Assembly (NCBI GenBank): GCA_902592345.1
Contig: CACJEE010000007.1
Coordinates: 1-44,467 of the forward strand
Length of the DNA stretch: 44,467 nt
Direction of reading: 5' to 3'
From: an uncultured Alphaproteobacteria bacterium
GTDB lineage: Bacteria; Pseudomonadota; Alphaproteobacteria; HIMB59; GCA-002718135
The notes beneath the pieces were generated by a model, which saw only the letters and a list, made by a program, of their open reading frames with translations, made no database searches and was not told the DNA's origin. This document shows, piece by piece, positions 28,716-37,664 of the stretch. How positions within the stretch are numbered: the stretch's first letter is position 1; each line of letters opens with the position of its first letter. The position numbers and the translations under genes are program-made.

Positions 28716-30340
28716 ATATAATGTGTGTTAATCTGTTTTTTTAAATCTATTAAAATTTCTCTCGCTGCATTAGCTCCAGGAGCACCCATTACTCCTCCGC
28801 CTGGATGAGTGCTAGACCCACACATGTATAGATTTTTAATTGGGGTTTTATACTGAGCATAGCCTGGGATTGGTCTATTAAACATTAATTGATCCATAGT
28901 AAGTTCCCCTTGGAATATATTACCTTCAGTTAAACCTACTTCTTGCTCTAATTCTTTTGGTGTTCTTATTTCTGCATGATTAATTATATCGTTAAAATTT
29001 GTTGAATAGTTTCCTATCCTACTCATAACATGTTTACCAAATTCTAATCTTTTTTCTTCTGTCCATCCTCCATCAGCTAAGTTGTAAGGCACATATTGTA
29101 CAAATACAGACATATAATGTTTTCCTTGAGGAGCCATAGTAGGGTCATTAATACTTGGAATACACATGTCTACATAAGGCAAGGATGACCACCTACCATC
29201 TTTCCAATCATCATAAGCGCCCTCCATCTCTTCTATACTTTGTGTAATATGAAGATCTCCTGTTCCTGCTGGATCTCCTTCAGGAATACTTTTCCAAATT
29301 GGCAGATCATCTAATGCTATATTTAACTTTCCTGATGAACCTCTAATTTTAAATTTCTTTACTGCATTATAAAAATCTTCTGGTAATTCTTTTTTCTCAA
29401 CCACTTTAAGAAAAGTTCTTTTTACATCAAGATTGGAAACAATTTTATTTGCATAAATTTCATCTCCATTTTCTAGAACCATCCCATAACTTTTATTATT
29501 TTTAATTAAAATTTCATTAACTGGCGAACCTGCTTTTATCTCACCACCACTGGCCTCTAAAGAAGCTGCCATTGCTTTTGTTATAGATCCCATTCCTCCT
29601 CTTGAGTATCCCCAAGCACCAACTGTACCATCAACCTCACCCATATAATGATGTAATAGGACATAAGCAGATCCAGGAGAGTAGGGGCCTAATGCAGTAC
29701 CTATAATTGCAGAACCAGCAAGATGTGCTTTTACAATATCAGATTCAAAATACTCCTCTAAATAATCTCTTACACTCATAGTCCAAAAACGAATGGTATC
29801 ATAAATCTCTTTTTCTCCTAAACCACCTAGCTCATCTTTTGCTGCAAAAAATTTTGCAAAATCAAATAATCCCATTATATCTTTGGGCGCAAATGACGTA
29901 GGATCTGGAGGTGTCATTTTTAAAAGAGGTTTTATTATTTTACATTGTCTCATAACATCTTTCCCAAACCTATCGTAAGCCTCTGCATCTTTTTTGGAAA
30001 ATTGAGCTATTGAACGATAAGTTAAGTCATGATCATTATAGTGGGCGTAGTATCTTCCATCATCAAGCATTGATGCACTTCCTTCATAAGGAATAATTTG
30101 AAGGCCATATTTTGATAATTCAAGATCTCTAAAAATCTCGGGACGTAATAAGCTACATACATAGGAGCAATTTGAATATGTCCATCCCGGATGTATTTCA
30201 CGACTAACAGCTGCTCCACCAACATAGCTTTGTTTCTCTACCACTACTACTTTTAGGCCAGCTTTTGCCAAATAACATGCTGTGGTAAGCCCATTATGAC
30301 CTCCACCAATGATAGCTACATCATAAATTGATTTTGACAT
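28712..30340 (-). CDS. Phytoene desaturase-like FAD oxidoreductase (paralog 2)
   Basis: DVAIIGGGHNGLTTACYLAKAGLKVVVVEKQSYVGGAA; C-terminal NLYMCGSSTHPGGGVMGAPGANAA. Confidence 0.9.
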   Translation of the reverse strand: MSKSIYDVAIIGGGHNGLTTACYLAKAGLKVVVVEKQSYVGGAAVSREIHPGWTYSNCSYVCSLLRPEIFRDLELSKYGLQIIPYEGSASMLDDGRYYAHYNDHDLTYRSIAQFSKKDAEAYDRFGKDVMRQCKIIKPLLKMTPPDPTSFAPKDIMGLFDFAKFFAAKDELGGLGEKEIYDTIRFWTMSVRDYLEEYFESDIVKAHLAGSAIIGTALGPYSPGSAYVLLHHYMGEVDGTVGAWGYSRGGMGSITKAMAASLEASGGEIKAGSPVNEILIKNNKSYGMVLENGDEIYANKIVSNLDVKRTFLKVVEKKELPEDFYNAVKKFKIRGSSGKLNIALDDLPIWKSIPEGDPAGTGDLHITQSIEEMEGAYDDWKDGRWSSLPYVDMCIPSINDPTMAPQGKHYMSVFVQYVPYNLADGGWTEEKRLEFGKHVMSRIGNYSTNFNDIINHAEIRTPKELEQEVGLTEGNIFQGELTMDQLMFNRPIPGYAQYKTPIKNLYMCGSSTHPGGGVMGAPGANAAREILIDLKKQINTHYI

Positions 30341-30359
30341 TTTATTTTCTTATATTTCT

Positions 30360-30375
30360 TTGAATGAGCATTCAA
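30360..30375. promoter_or_regulatory. Palindromic operator copy B (TTGAATGAGCATTCAA) between divergent FAD oxidoreductase and tetR genes
   Basis: 7-bp arms TTGAATG/CATTCAA around a 2-nt centre. Same motif as 22050 and 41273. Confidence 0.82.
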
Positions 30376-30403
30376 CCAAATTTCTTGTAAAATTAACGAT
30401 TTT

Positions 30404-31063
30404 ATGAAAAAATATTCTTTTTTTGAACATAAAATGAATAATAGAAATCAGAGACTAGCAAATAAGAAAAGTAGTAATTTAAAACTTATTTCTTCAACAA
30501 TTAAAAATTTATCAAAAAAAGGAATTAATGAGTTAACAATGCATGATGTTTCAAGTGGAGCAGGCTTATCTCAAGGTATTGTTAATTTTCATTTTAAAAG
30601 TAAAGAAATCTTATTAATTGAAACGTTAAAATTTATATCAAATGAATATTTAAAATCGTTTGATAAATACATTAAAAAATCAGAAAATGATCCAATCATG
30701 AAATTAGTAAATATGATTAATAATGATTTTAGTCCAAAAATTTGTTCACCTGAAAAGTTATCTGTTTGGTTTACTTTTTTAAGTGAAACAAAATTTAAGC
30801 CTGCATATCGTCAAATTTGCAGAGAAAGAGATTTATATTATCAAAATGTTACAGAGGATATATTTGAAGAATTAATTAAAAAAGAAAAAAATAATTTATC
30901 TAAAAAAAACTTAGCTATTGCTTTTCATGCTTTAATTATGGGACTATGGTTAAATCAATTAGATGAACCAATGAAATATAATAGAAAAGAATCCAAAAGA
31001 ATTTGTCTAGATTATTTAAAATCACATTTCCCAAAACAATTTAAAGGAATAAAAAATGTATAG
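30404..31063 (+). CDS. TetR-family regulator, BetI-like
   Basis: N-terminal HTH NLKLISSTIKNLSKKGINELTMHDVSSGAGLSQGIVNFHFKSKEILL and C-terminal ALIMGLWLNQLDEP, as in the BetI family. Confidence 0.85.
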   Translation: MKKYSFFEHKMNNRNQRLANKKSSNLKLISSTIKNLSKKGINELTMHDVSSGAGLSQGIVNFHFKSKEILLIETLKFISNEYLKSFDKYIKKSENDPIMKLVNMINNDFSPKICSPEKLSVWFTFLSETKFKPAYRQICRERDLYYQNVTEDIFEELIKKEKNNLSKKNLAIAFHALIMGLWLNQLDEPMKYNRKESKRICLDYLKSHFPKQFKGIKNV

Positions 31064-32231
31064 TGGAATGACTAAAGATTCATTGGAGTGGCAAAAAAAA
31101 ATAAGAAAATTTGTAGATACTGAGCTTATTCCTTGGGAAATTTACGCTGAAAAAAATGAAGGAAATATTCCAAGTGAAATAGAAAAGAAACATCAACAAT
31201 TAGCAATTAAATTTGGACTACCAGGAATGGGTATTTCAAAAAAAGAGGGCGGTTTAGGACTTTCAATGTTTGAGCAAATGATCATCTGGGAGCAACTTGG
31301 AAGGGTAACGAATGCTTTGTGCTGGTGTTTTTCTGAAGCTCAAGATTGGATGGAAGAAGTTTTTTCAGATTATCAAAAAAAAGAATATTTAAAACCCTTA
31401 ATGAATGGAACAAAGAAAGAATGTTACGCAATTACTGAAAAAGGATCAGGTTCTGATGTAAATGGATCTATACAAGCCACGGCTGAGTTAGTTGGAGATC
31501 AATATGTTATTAATGGTGAAAAGTGGTATGTAACAAGTGCAAACAAAGCTGATTTCTTTTTTTTACAGGCAAGGCTTAAATCTGGAAAAAATAAAAATAA
31601 TCATGCGTTATTTATTGTTGATATTAATGAGAAAGGTATAGAGTTAGTGGACTCACCTGCATTTAGTCATACATTTGCGCATCACCATTCAATTTATAAA
31701 TTTAATAATGTTAAAATACCTATAAGCCACATCATAGGTAAAGAAGATGATGGAATGTCTTACACACATGCATGGTTTAGACATGAAAGATTAGGTATAG
31801 CCGCTAGATGCTGTGGTGCTGCTGAAAGATTAATCTCTGAAGTAACACAGTTTACTAAAATAAGAGAGTCTGGTGGAAGTAAGATTAAAGATTATCAATT
31901 AATTCAATCCATGTTAGCAGATAGTGTAACTGAACTAGCGGCCACTAGACTTTTATTATACGAGATTTGTAAAGAACATGACAATAATCAAGATGTAAAA
32001 ATTTTACATGCTAAATGTTCAATGATTAAGCTTTATGCATCAGAAATGGCAAACCGAGTGGCTGATCGTTCAGTACAGATTTTTGGAGGAAGAGGTTATA
32101 TGAGAGAAAATGTGGCTGAACGTTTTTTTAGAGAATTAAGAGCGGATAGAATTTGGGAAGGAACAAGTGAAATTCAACGTATCATTATAGCAAATTCACT
32201 TTATAAAAGAGGTTTAGAAAATTTAATTTAA
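31056..32231 (+). CDS. Acyl-CoA dehydrogenase
   Basis: AITEKGSGSDVNGSIQATAE, GEKWYVTSANKADF and QIFGGRGYMRENVAERFFRELRADRIWEGTSEIQ. Confidence 0.93.
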   Translation: MYSGMTKDSLEWQKKIRKFVDTELIPWEIYAEKNEGNIPSEIEKKHQQLAIKFGLPGMGISKKEGGLGLSMFEQMIIWEQLGRVTNALCWCFSEAQDWMEEVFSDYQKKEYLKPLMNGTKKECYAITEKGSGSDVNGSIQATAELVGDQYVINGEKWYVTSANKADFFFLQARLKSGKNKNNHALFIVDINEKGIELVDSPAFSHTFAHHHSIYKFNNVKIPISHIIGKEDDGMSYTHAWFRHERLGIAARCCGAAERLISEVTQFTKIRESGGSKIKDYQLIQSMLADSVTELAATRLLLYEICKEHDNNQDVKILHAKCSMIKLYASEMANRVADRSVQIFGGRGYMRENVAERFFRELRADRIWEGTSEIQRIIIANSLYKRGLENLI

Positions 32232-32232
32232 T

Positions 32233-33117
32233 ATGAATTCAACCATACAAAATATATATTTCAGAAGTGATCAGGCTAAAGCCTATACTCTTTTAAGTCC
32301 TGCATTAATTTTAGTTATTTTTGCTATGGCCGCACCAATGATTGTCATGATTTTTACAAGTTTTAACACGCAGATCTCTATGATTGAAATTGATAGAACT
32401 TTTACAACAGGTAGATATGAAGATTTTTTTTCAAAACCAATTTTTTCAATGCTTTTATTTCGTTCAGTCAAGATATCATTTTTTGTTACACTTTTGACTT
32501 TAGTAACTACCTATCCTTTAGCTTATTACATCGCCTTTTATGTTAAAAAAAATAAAATGCTTTGGATAGTGTTAATGACACTTCCTTTTTGGACAAGTTA
32601 TTTATTAAGAGTTTTTTCATGGAGAGTCATCTTAGGAAATAAAGGTGTAATTAATTCTGCTTTAATGGGAACTGGAATGATTGATGAACCTCTTGGTTTT
32701 TTATTATACAACCAAGCAGCTGTAATAATAACTTTATCTCATGCATGGGCAGCCTTTGCTATTTTACCTTTATATGTATCTCTTGATAAAATTGATAAGT
32801 CACTTTTGGAAGCATCTTATGATCTTGGTAATACAAAATTTGAAACCTTTTGGAGAGTTACTTTTCCATTGTCTTTACCGGGAGTTATTGGAGCAATATT
32901 AATTATTTTTATACCAACAGTAGGAGATTATGTGACGCCCCAGTTAGTTGGAGGGACTGACGGCCGAATGTTATCTAATATGATTCAAAGTTTATTTGGA
33001 AGAGCCAACAATTTTCCTTTAGGTGCAGCTTCGGCTGTATTAATGCTTACAACTGTGTGCTTAATTGCTGCTTTGGTTACTTACATTACTAAAAAAGTTT
33101 CAATGAGGATGTCTTAA
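32233..33117 (+). CDS. Spermidine/putrescine-type ABC transporter permease (PotB-like)
   Basis: TLPFWTSYLLRVFSWRVILGNKGVIN and LLEASYDLGNTKFETFWRVTFPLSLPGVIGA. Confidence 0.9.
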   Translation: MNSTIQNIYFRSDQAKAYTLLSPALILVIFAMAAPMIVMIFTSFNTQISMIEIDRTFTTGRYEDFFSKPIFSMLLFRSVKISFFVTLLTLVTTYPLAYYIAFYVKKNKMLWIVLMTLPFWTSYLLRVFSWRVILGNKGVINSALMGTGMIDEPLGFLLYNQAAVIITLSHAWAAFAILPLYVSLDKIDKSLLEASYDLGNTKFETFWRVTFPLSLPGVIGAILIIFIPTVGDYVTPQLVGGTDGRMLSNMIQSLFGRANNFPLGAASAVLMLTTVCLIAALVTYITKKVSMRMS

Positions 33118-33923
33118 TGTATAATAAGAACAACACACTTTTTATCTATTGTGTTTTTTACTTTGCTTTTTTGTATATCCCTGTTCTTTTATTGCCAATT
33201 TTCTCTTTTAATGACTCATTTCACATGGTGTTTCCTTTGAAAGGGTTTACTTTTGATTGGTATATACAAATGTGGAATAAAAGTAGACTTCACCAAGCCC
33301 TGTTTAATAGCATTAAAGTAGGCATTATTGCTTCAGTAGTAAGTACATTTATAGCCTTATTTGCAGCTAAAGCATTTACAAGATACAAAGTTAAATTCCA
33401 TGGACTATCTTATGGAGCAATACTTTTACCATTCATAATTCCTGAAATAATAATTGCAGTAGCTTTGATAGTTATATGGACTAGTATGGGATTAAAACTG
33501 GGTTTAATACCTGTTACAATTTCCCATATTCTTTTTTGTACTCCTTTTTGCATGCTAATTTTAATATCAAGAATGGAAGGCTTTGATAAAAGTTTAGAGG
33601 AGGCCTCAATGGATTTAGGTGAAAATTCTTTTTGGACCTTTTGGAGAGTTACTTTCCCATTATTACTGCCAGGTATAATTGCTTCATTACTTTTAGCATT
33701 CGTTATCTCATTTGATGAGTTTATATTAGCTTTCTTTTTAAGCTCTAGTGACCAGACACTTCCAATATATATGTGGAGCCAATTAAGATTTCCAAAAAAA
33801 TTCCCTCATATATTGGCTTTAGGCGCTATAATTATTATAGTCACTTCATTAATTGTTATGACAGCTTATTGGTTAAGAAATCTTGGACAAGGTAAGAAAA
33901 AAGATTTCAGTATAGGTATTTGA
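33117..33923 (+). CDS. Spermidine/putrescine-type ABC transporter permease (PotC-like)
   Basis: LEEASMDLGENSFWTFWRVTFPLLLPGIIASLLLAFVISFDEFILAFFLS. Confidence 0.9.
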   Translation: MYNKNNTLFIYCVFYFAFLYIPVLLLPIFSFNDSFHMVFPLKGFTFDWYIQMWNKSRLHQALFNSIKVGIIASVVSTFIALFAAKAFTRYKVKFHGLSYGAILLPFIIPEIIIAVALIVIWTSMGLKLGLIPVTISHILFCTPFCMLILISRMEGFDKSLEEASMDLGENSFWTFWRVTFPLLLPGIIASLLLAFVISFDEFILAFFLSSSDQTLPIYMWSQLRFPKKFPHILALGAIIIIVTSLIVMTAYWLRNLGQGKKKDFSIGI

Positions 33924-33927
33924 AATT

Positions 33928-35010
33928 ATGAGCATTAAAAATTACATAAAAATTAAAAATTTATCCAAAAGTTTCGGAGATGTTGAAGTTTTAAAAAATA
34001 TTAACCTTGAAGTAGAAGAGGGTGAATTTTTTTCACTTCTTGGACCTTCTGGATGTGGCAAAACAACTTTACTAAGAATATTAGCTGGTTTTGAATATCC
34101 CTCAGAAGGTGAAGTTTTTTTTGATGATACCAATGTAACATCTCTCCCACCAAACCTTCGTCCCTCAAATATGGTATTTCAAAATTATGCAATTTTTCCA
34201 CATATTAATGTTCAAAGAAATATTGAGTTTGGATTAAGAAAAGAAAATTTAAGTAAAGATGAAATGCAACAAAGAGTAGAAAATGCTCTGAAGATGGTTC
34301 AACTAGAAGGTTATGAAAATAGATACTCAAATCAGTTATCAGGAGGGCAAAGACAAAGGATTGCACTTGCAAGAGCTTTAGTCAAACAACCAAAGGTGCT
34401 ACTTCTTGATGAACCACTTGGTGCTCTTGATAAAAAATTAAGAGAAGAGATGCAAATTGAATTAAGAAATTTGCAAAAAAGCTTAGGTATTACTTTTATT
34501 TTTGTTACCCACGACCAAGAAGAGGCAATGACTATGTCTGATAGAATAGCCGTTATGGATGAAGGTAATATTCTCCAAGTATCTCCACCAAAAGAAATTT
34601 ATCATAATCCTAAAAATAAATTTGTTTCTCAATTTATTGGCAATATTAATATATTGGGAGCCAAAATTAAAAGTGTTTCAAATGAAAATCTTTTAATTGA
34701 AGTAGATTGTTTTGGCTCAATTCAGTTAAAAAATTATCAACAAATAATTGAAAATGATAGAATTAATATTGCTATTAGACCTGAGGAAATAACAATTTCC
34801 AAAATAAGTGACTCCAACTATGACTATAATTTTCAAGGTAATGTTAAAAATATATCATTCTATGGAGAAAGCACTTATTTTTATGTGCAATTAAATAACT
34901 CTGATAAAATTTTAATGGTATCAAAAAATGAAACCAAAGAGCCTTTTAGTGAGAATGATAATTGTTTTGTGAATTTTAGTTCTAATAATTTAAAAATTAT
35001 AAAGGATTAA
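33928..35010 (+). CDS. Spermidine/putrescine-type ABC transporter ATP-binding protein (PotA-like)
   Basis: LGPSGCGKTTLLRILAGFE, LSGGQRQRIALARALVKQPKVLLLDEPLGALDKKLR and a TOBE-like C-terminus. Confidence 0.93.
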   Translation: MSIKNYIKIKNLSKSFGDVEVLKNINLEVEEGEFFSLLGPSGCGKTTLLRILAGFEYPSEGEVFFDDTNVTSLPPNLRPSNMVFQNYAIFPHINVQRNIEFGLRKENLSKDEMQQRVENALKMVQLEGYENRYSNQLSGGQRQRIALARALVKQPKVLLLDEPLGALDKKLREEMQIELRNLQKSLGITFIFVTHDQEEAMTMSDRIAVMDEGNILQVSPPKEIYHNPKNKFVSQFIGNINILGAKIKSVSNENLLIEVDCFGSIQLKNYQQIIENDRINIAIRPEEITISKISDSNYDYNFQGNVKNISFYGESTYFYVQLNNSDKILMVSKNETKEPFSENDNCFVNFSSNNLKIIKD

Positions 35011-35012
35011 AA

Positions 35013-35036
35013 AAACCCGCTCTTAAGAGCGGGTTT
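35013..35036. terminator. Bidirectional intrinsic terminator between convergent genes
   Basis: Perfect 24-bp palindrome AAACCCGCTCTTAAGAGCGGGTTT, GC-rich against the AT-rich background, with A/T tracts on both sides. Confidence 0.92.
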
Positions 35037-35044
35037 AATATTTG

Positions 35045-36157
35045 TTAGCCTCCAATAGTATACTCAGCCCATTTTTGTTCGATGTAGTCATTAACTTCAT
35101 CACTAGGACTATTATTAAAATTACCATTAGCAAGATGTGTAATTGGATCTTGAGCAACACCTCTTTCAGCAAGTGCTTCTTTACTTATTGTATCAAAACC
35201 CTTTTTATTAGAGTGCCCATATCCCCATTCACTCAACATATAAGCCGAAGATTCAGCACTTATTGCTGCATCAATTAAATCATATGCAAGATCAAGATTT
35301 GGTGCATCTTTATGCAAAACTAAACCACACGACCAAGTAAGAGTACCTTCTTTTGGACTCATCATAGGATAACCTGAATTCCAAGATGATTCATTCCAAC
35401 ATAAAGCAGCCCATACTTCTTCATCCATAAGCGCTTGTTCCATGGTTGCAGTATCAGTTGTAAACATTTTTACATTACCTCTCCAACCTGCGGCTTTTTC
35501 ATAAACCATATCAACATCAGCTTTTGTGATATTTTCCATTTTCTTAACATCAAGCCCAAGAGCAATTGCATAAACATACCAAGAGTCTGCTGCAGAGTCC
35601 ATTATGGCAAATTTACCTTTCATTCTTTCATCCCATAAAAGACTAAAACTTTCTTCTCCTGGTTTTACCCAATCAACTTTATCAGGATTATAAACGATAG
35701 ATGTATCACCCCAATCAACTGGCGCCATCCAATAGTTACCATCAAAGTTTATTGTACTCATATTTATTAACTCTGGAAATAAATCATTCCAGTTACTTAA
35801 TCTGCTAGTATCAAGAGGTTGAATTACTCCAGCTCTATTCCATCTTGGTGGATCTGAGTGACATGGATGAGCAAGATCAACTACATATCCTGAACGTAGT
35901 TTTTGTAGTCCCTCTTCGGCATCTCCAAAAATAGAATATTCAGGATCACCTCCATGCTTCTCAATATAACCAGAATATAGACCAGGATCATCGTAACCAC
36001 CCCAAGTAAATAGTTGAGCTTGTTGTTTAGCAAATGCAGTTTTTGGTAATAGAGGTATTGTTGTAGATAGAACACCAGCTGCACCAAGACCTTTTAACAT
36101 TTGTCTTCTTGTTAGCTCACCATTTACAATTCGTTTTGATAAATCGTATTTAGGCAT
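35045..36157 (-). CDS. Spermidine/putrescine-type ABC transporter substrate-binding protein with Tat-like signal
   Basis: LTRRQMLKGLGAAGVLSTTIPLLPKTAFA; LFTWGGYDDPGLYSGYIEKHGGDPEYSIFGDAEEGLQKLRSGYVVDLAHP (PotD-like). Confidence 0.88.
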   Translation of the reverse strand: MPKYDLSKRIVNGELTRRQMLKGLGAAGVLSTTIPLLPKTAFAKQQAQLFTWGGYDDPGLYSGYIEKHGGDPEYSIFGDAEEGLQKLRSGYVVDLAHPCHSDPPRWNRAGVIQPLDTSRLSNWNDLFPELINMSTINFDGNYWMAPVDWGDTSIVYNPDKVDWVKPGEESFSLLWDERMKGKFAIMDSAADSWYVYAIALGLDVKKMENITKADVDMVYEKAAGWRGNVKMFTTDTATMEQALMDEEVWAALCWNESSWNSGYPMMSPKEGTLTWSCGLVLHKDAPNLDLAYDLIDAAISAESSAYMLSEWGYGHSNKKGFDTISKEALAERGVAQDPITHLANGNFNNSPSDEVNDYIEQKWAEYTIGG

Positions 36158-36281
36158 AAATTTTTCCTTCCAAATTATATATTCATAACAACAAATAAAT
36201 TGCCTTTTTTCAACACTTTTTTTAAAAATTATATAAATTAACTTTCATTTATGCCCTAAAATGCTTAGTTAAATTTATTTT

Positions 36282-37664
36282 ATGAAATCAAAATACAAAA
36301 AAGTGGAGTTAGCAAGCATTGAAGAGTTCAGCTACTTTTTAAAACAAAATAAAAAAATTAAATATCTTGATGTGATTTTAGGCGATTTATCAGGCATAAT
36401 TAGAGGTAAAAGAATTCCAATTTCTGATGCAGATAAAATTTTTAAATCTGGAGTTCAATTTTGTTATTCAACTTTTTTACTTGATACCTCAGGTTATTGT
36501 CCAGATGCAGAAGGAAGGGGTTTTACAGATGGTGATCCTGATGCGAATTATTATCCAGTAAAAAATACCCTATCTTTAATTCCATGGCACAAAGATAGTA
36601 TTGCTCAAGTATTAATTACAATTCAAGATGAGTCTCGTTATTCTTCTATCATGGATCCAAGAAATGTTTTAGCTAAAGTTTGGGATGATTTTGCAAAATT
36701 AAAACTTTATCCAAGAGTTGCTTTTGAATTAGAATTTTATTTAATTAAAAGAAGAAATAAACTTGATGAAAACCCAACACCTCCAACTTCAAAGAGAAAT
36801 AAAAGGCAGACTGAAGGAACGCAAGTTTATGGAATGAGTGAGCTTGATGATTTCTATGATTTTTTAGAAGAAATAAATAAGTTTTGTAAAATTCAAAATA
36901 TACCAGCATCAACAGCATCTTCTGAATTTGCCCCTGGACAATTTGAAATTAACCTTAATAGTACTGTTGATTTATTAAAAGCAGCAGATGACTCAGTTTT
37001 ATTAAGAAGACTTGTAAAAGAAACAGCTATCAAACATGGTTATGAGGCAACCTTTCTTTCAAAACCTTATTTAAATGAAGCCGGCAGTGGTATGCATTTG
37101 CATTTAAGTTTATATGATAAAAATTATAAAAATGTTTTTTCTAAAAACAAATTAAAAAATAAATATTTACTTAATGCCATTGGAGGGCTTCAGAAAACAA
37201 TGTATGAATCTATGGCTATATTTGCCCCAAATATTAATTCATATAGAAGATTTTTACCTGATCAATTTGTTCCAGTAAATTCAAGTTGGGGTCCAAATAA
37301 CAGATCTGTTGCTTTTAGGATTCCAGTTAGTAATGAAGATGCAACAAGGATTGAACATAGAGTAGCTGGAGCAGAGGCTAACCCCTATTTGGTATTATCT
37401 TCTATTTTATCAGGCATTATGTATGGTTTTAAAAATAAAATAATGCCAGATAAGCCTAGAACAGATAATGCTTGTGATAATCCAGACAAAGAGATGCCTT
37501 TAAACATAAGTGAAGCACTATCTAAATTAGAGCGCTCAAAAGTAATGAGCAAATATCTGACAAAAGAGTATGTAAAAATTTATGTTGATTTAAAAAGGAA
37601 AGAGCAGGAGTCTTTTAATTCAGAAATTTCAAACATAGAATTAAAATGGTATCTTAATCTTTAG
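36282..37664 (+). CDS. Glutamine synthetase family, gamma-glutamylputrescine synthetase (PuuA)-like, copy 1
   Basis: PRVAFELEFYLIKR, EFAPGQFEINL, AGSGMHLHLSL, NINSYRRFLPDQFVPVNSSWGPNNRSVAFRIP and RIEHRVAGAEANPYLVLSSIL. Confidence 0.9.
   Translation: MKSKYKKVELASIEEFSYFLKQNKKIKYLDVILGDLSGIIRGKRIPISDADKIFKSGVQFCYSTFLLDTSGYCPDAEGRGFTDGDPDANYYPVKNTLSLIPWHKDSIAQVLITIQDESRYSSIMDPRNVLAKVWDDFAKLKLYPRVAFELEFYLIKRRNKLDENPTPPTSKRNKRQTEGTQVYGMSELDDFYDFLEEINKFCKIQNIPASTASSEFAPGQFEINLNSTVDLLKAADDSVLLRRLVKETAIKHGYEATFLSKPYLNEAGSGMHLHLSLYDKNYKNVFSKNKLKNKYLLNAIGGLQKTMYESMAIFAPNINSYRRFLPDQFVPVNSSWGPNNRSVAFRIPVSNEDATRIEHRVAGAEANPYLVLSSILSGIMYGFKNKIMPDKPRTDNACDNPDKEMPLNISEALSKLERSKVMSKYLTKEYVKIYVDLKRKEQESFNSEISNIELKWYLNL

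Noticed and set aside
36158-36281. Possible regulatory RNA between the SBP and puuA-like genes
   Set aside because: Only AT-rich sequence and poly-T runs; no stable structure or copy of the palindrome.
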